Source of the DNA: Sepioteuthis lessoniana
Lineage: Eukaryota > Mollusca > Cephalopoda > Myopsida > Loliginidae
Assembly (NCBI GenBank): GCA_963585895.1
Contig: OY757939.1
Location: forward strand, 62,866,510 to 62,930,509
Length of the DNA: 64,000 nucleotides
Direction of reading: 5' to 3'
Numbering within the stretch: the stretch's first letter is position 1; each line of letters begins with the position of its first letter. The position numbers and the translations under genes are program-made. Under the pieces are notes generated by a model, which had not been told where the DNA came from, searched no databases, and was given only the letters and a program-made list of their open reading frames with translations. Positions 61,321 through 64,000 of this stretch are shown here, piece after piece.

Positions 61321-62244
61321 TACAAGGTGCATACGATAAGTTTCCAGACTTTTTTCGTGTGGGCACTTTTATTGATAATACACACATGAAACTCTAGTCC
61401 CCTTCGAAGTAATCTCCTCCGGCTGAAATGAACTTGTTCTTCCGTTCCAATAACTTCTGGTAGGTCCCATGGAAGTCCTCTTGCATGAGCGTGTCAATGA
61501 CCTTTGTCGCAGCCTCTGCCATCTCCAGGCTGTCATTATGAGACAATTGTCTCATAATGACAGCCTGTGAGCTTTGGGAATAACCAAAAGTCACAGGGAG
61601 CAAGGTCTGGATTATAGGGAGGCTGAGGATGTGTATTGATGCCCATCTTGCTCAAATAGTCTGTGACAAGAATGGAGTTTTGGACTGGTGTATTGTCCTG
61701 GTGGAAATGCCACTGAGCCGATTTGAACGGTGCTGGCCTCTTCCCTAGGAATCTCTTCCTGAACTCCCTTAAAACCTCAACATAGTAACCCTAACCCTAA
61801 CCGTTTGGCCAATCAACTCTGGTGTATTGACTTCCTTACTCCTCCCACACCTCTCATAATCCCTCACAGACTCCCTGCCTTCCTTGAATCTCTTATGCAA
61901 CTAAAAAACTCATGCTCGATTCATGCAAGATGGTCGAAAAGCAGTCCAAGGCATTCCATACGTTTCTGTGGCATTTTTTCCAAGCTTAAAACAAAATTTT
62001 ATTGCATATCGTTCTTATAAAGTGTCCTCACATCCAGATTGCATTTTTGAAATTCACCAGCTGTGACAATCAGTTGGGTGTATTCCAATTGCTGGTGTAG
62101 CTGTTCATTTGAACCTGAAATCATAAAAATTGGTCAGTCATCTCATTCAATGTATAGCAATAAGATACTGAATTTTCAAGAGTCAACGACAATTTTAAAT
62201 GCCTATACGAAAAAATTCAGGAAACTTATCGTATACACCTCATA
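61321..62244 (-). pseudogene. Mariner relic, internally deleted copy F, with a 40-bp palindrome
   Basis: Minus sense: ASFFEWHKRFKEGRESVRDY-like start, ELIGQTVRVRV, a junction with GGTTAGGGTTAGGGTTACTA, EVLREFRKRFLGKRPAPFKS, HQDNTPVQNS and SQDGHQYTSSASL-type frame change. Then a 40-bp perfect palindrome replaces part of the RRYETIEEM region, and AEAATKVIDTLMQEDFHGTY and QKLLERKNKFISAGGDYFEG follow. Both ends present. Confidence 0.9.
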
Positions 62245-62319
62245 AGAAAAAAGAAGGAAAAAAGAATTGTATTCTTAATACAATTATCTGGTATCAAATA
62301 TTCCTATCAAATGCTAATA

Positions 62320-63170
62320 ATTTTCAAACAGATCTATTTGACACACAAATGGTGCCCGAAAAGGTACAGCCCTTCCGAATCAGGGTGGATCTGGGAGTAA
62401 TGATAATAAATAGGTACTCCACACTCCCCAGAGCTCTAGCCTCACAACGATTGGTTGGTTGATTGGGTTTTATGGCACATCAACCTTTGTTGGTTATTTA
62501 ACGCCCAATCCATTTTTATACAAATATCCAGTTCTATTTCAAACTATTCAGTTCAGCATGAGTACATAGTTTAATTGTCAAAAACAGTTCTATTTCAAGC
62601 AATTCTATTTATTCAAACAGTTTGAATTCAGCTAATTCAGTTTAGTTTAAGCACAGAAGTTCTATATAAAACAATTCAGTTTAGTGTAAGTACGGTTTCA
62701 ATGCTAGAAACAGTTCCGTTTCAAACAATTCAGTTTAGCATAAGCACGCTGTTTAAATGTAAGTACTCAGTTTAATTGTCAAAAACATTTCTATTTCAAG
62801 TTATCTACTTTAGTCAAACAGTTCTAATTCAAACAATTCAGTTTAGCATAAATATGCAGTTTAGTTCTATTTAACCCATAGATAGGGCCCTATCAGGTAC
62901 TACCATTTCGGGCCAGAGTGGACCAGGGAGCAATGACAATGAAGGAAGCTCCAGCATCACTGGAACCTCACTATCAAATTGTTTAGTGTTATATCCAGGA
63001 CTTTCATGGGGAGTCTTACCCCTCTGCAGTGGTACAGTCGATGTATTCTACAGCCCTAGCCGACTGGGCAAGCCTCACAACGAGATATAGTGTCATATAC
63101 CAAGGACACCTCTACCGTGGGGTGGTCTTATCCCCCAACAGGGGATACAGTCATCATATTCTACACCTCA
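62320..63170 (-). repeat. Repeat D copies (tail, subrepeats, head) with duplicated head parts
   Basis: A D copy spans 62452-63075: tail at 62460-62515 (inverted TTTTATGGCACATCAACC, GGTTATTTAACGCCCAAT), five or six first-type subrepeats at 62520-62860 (AACAATTCAGTTTAGCATAAG), and head at 62870-63070 (GATAGGGCCCTATCAGGTAC, GGGCCAGAGTGGAC, CTCTGCAGTGGTACAGTCG). Partial heads lie at 62320-62455 and 63075-63170. Second-type subrepeats are missing. Confidence 0.75.
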
Positions 63171-63560
63171 CCGTTAGAGCGGTGCACACTGGGGATAATG
63201 TGCTTTAGGAAATACCCTGTATATATGACCAACAACAGAAGTAGATTTTATATCTCGACAACAATAATGCATATGAAATTACAGGCAGACTTCACTGCCC
63301 TCTCATTAGTCATCAGTCTATTTTTACTTTTAATGTTATTACTCTTACGAGTAGTAATAATAGTAAGGATGTATTTTGTTTTGTTTTGTTTTGTTTGATT
63401 TTGTTTTTGCGAGGGTTTATCATCTAGTAAGGGGGGGGCTTTGTTGACGAGGGTGTGAGGACAATACAGAAACATAATAAACATTGGGAAGTAACCAAGA
63501 TTTTCTTGACTTATTTGAAGAATCACCGTTTTATGTTGGCAGCCCCAAAATCATGAATTT
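63171..63560. other. Unassigned spacer
   Basis: A (GTTTT)n run at 63376-63408 and a G8 run near 63432. Short open frames on both strands without motif. Confidence 0.4.
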
Positions 63561-63599
63561 TAATAATATACACTCTTATTAGTTTGGTTGTGTTTTGTT

Positions 63600-64000
63600 T
63601 TCTTTCGTTTCGCTCGGCCAAGCGATTTCCTCTTTTGGAATCACTGAAGTTTCCTTTCTGGATTTGTTATTTGACTTATAGAAAGAAAATGAAAAAGAAA
63701 AAGTCTTTTCCTTTTTTGCTTTCTTTCTTTTGTTTTTTTATGTTTTTCGTACTTTCTTTCTTTCTTGTAGTCATTCTTTCTTCCTTTCTTTTCTTTCTTT
63801 CTTTTATTTTTCTTTCTTTCTTTCTTTCTTTTACTTTTTCTTTCTTTCTTTCTTTTTTCTTTTATTTTTTCTTTCTTTCTTTTACTTCGCTTTCTTTCTT
63901 TCTTCCTTCCTTTCTTTTACCTTGGATTCCATTTATTTTTCTTTCTTTCTTCTTTCTTTCTTTCTTTCTTTTACATTGCTTTCTTTCTTTCTTTCTTTCT
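63600..64000. repeat. (CTTT)n-rich microsatellite, runs off the window
   Basis: CTTT repeats with TTTTA and CCTT interruptions dominate from about 63690 to the end. The ACTTTTTCTTTC and TTTTAC(T/A)T(C/T)GCTTT pieces repeat at a larger scale. Confidence 0.95.

Overview
This is a non-coding, repeat-saturated piece of an AT-rich animal nuclear genome. I found no bacterial operons, no intact rRNA or tRNA gene, and no exon set that I could assign to a host gene. Every protein-like segment I recognise is a decayed mobile element: DD34D mariner transposase, at least three non-LTR retrotransposon families, Penelope-like elements (PLE) and an RNase H remnant. The rest is tRNA-derived SINEs, an unnamed modular repeat family, minisatellites and very abundant (TA)n, (TG)n, (GATA)n, (TTC)n and (CTTT)n microsatellites. 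That repertoire suggests an invertebrate, most likely a lophotrochozoan and possibly a cephalopod mollusc. The taxon is inference from repeat style only.

Names used here. SINE-A has a tRNA-like head, ends in GGTAAATA and is about 289 bp. SINE-B has a tRNA-like head, ends in the tail GGTTGATATGCCATTAAAC plus AAGAAACC, and is about 243 bp. SINE-A and SINE-B share a central motif, CCCTTGGGAAAGGTATGAA. Repeat D is a modular family of unknown class whose 3' end is the same tail as SINE-B. LINE-1f is a non-LTR family with an EEP endonuclease, a reverse transcriptase (RT) with YADD, and a (GAT)n or (TA)n 3' tail. LINE-2f is a non-LTR family known here from its C-terminal region and a (TAA)n tail. 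All are local labels.

Layout. 0-9 kb: a D fragment split by a small SINE, a mariner relic, a 28-30 bp tandem array, SINE-A, a LINE-1f 3' half, a foldback element between microsatellites, and LINE-2f. 9-14 kb: D with a tandem tail array, then a Penelope-like element flanked by 477-bp inverted repeats. 14-25 kb: SINE-B copies, an RNase H relic, a candidate solo LTR, GATA/TTC microsatellites, a Helitron-like element, and a LINE-1f copy split by D. 25-40 kb: a 72-bp array, LINE-2f relics, a 5S-rRNA-like relic, several mariner copies, and D copies with mariner and SINE-B nested inside. 40-49 kb: a Penelope relic carrying a chimeric SINE-B/SINE-A, tandemly duplicated LINE-1f linker regions, an 82-bp satellite, LINE-2f, and a CR1-like LINE split by a LINE-1f fragment. 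49-64 kb: mariner, microsatellites, an inverted-repeat element, LINE-1f, a hairpin, a CT-rich satellite with a SINE-A insertion and perfect 15-bp target duplication, mariner, D, and a CTTT-rich end.

The elements interact mainly as nested insertions and as shared tails. SINE-B and D end alike, which suggests mobilisation by the same LINE machinery. Six mariner copies share what looks like one internal deletion, so they look like one non-autonomous lineage driven in trans.
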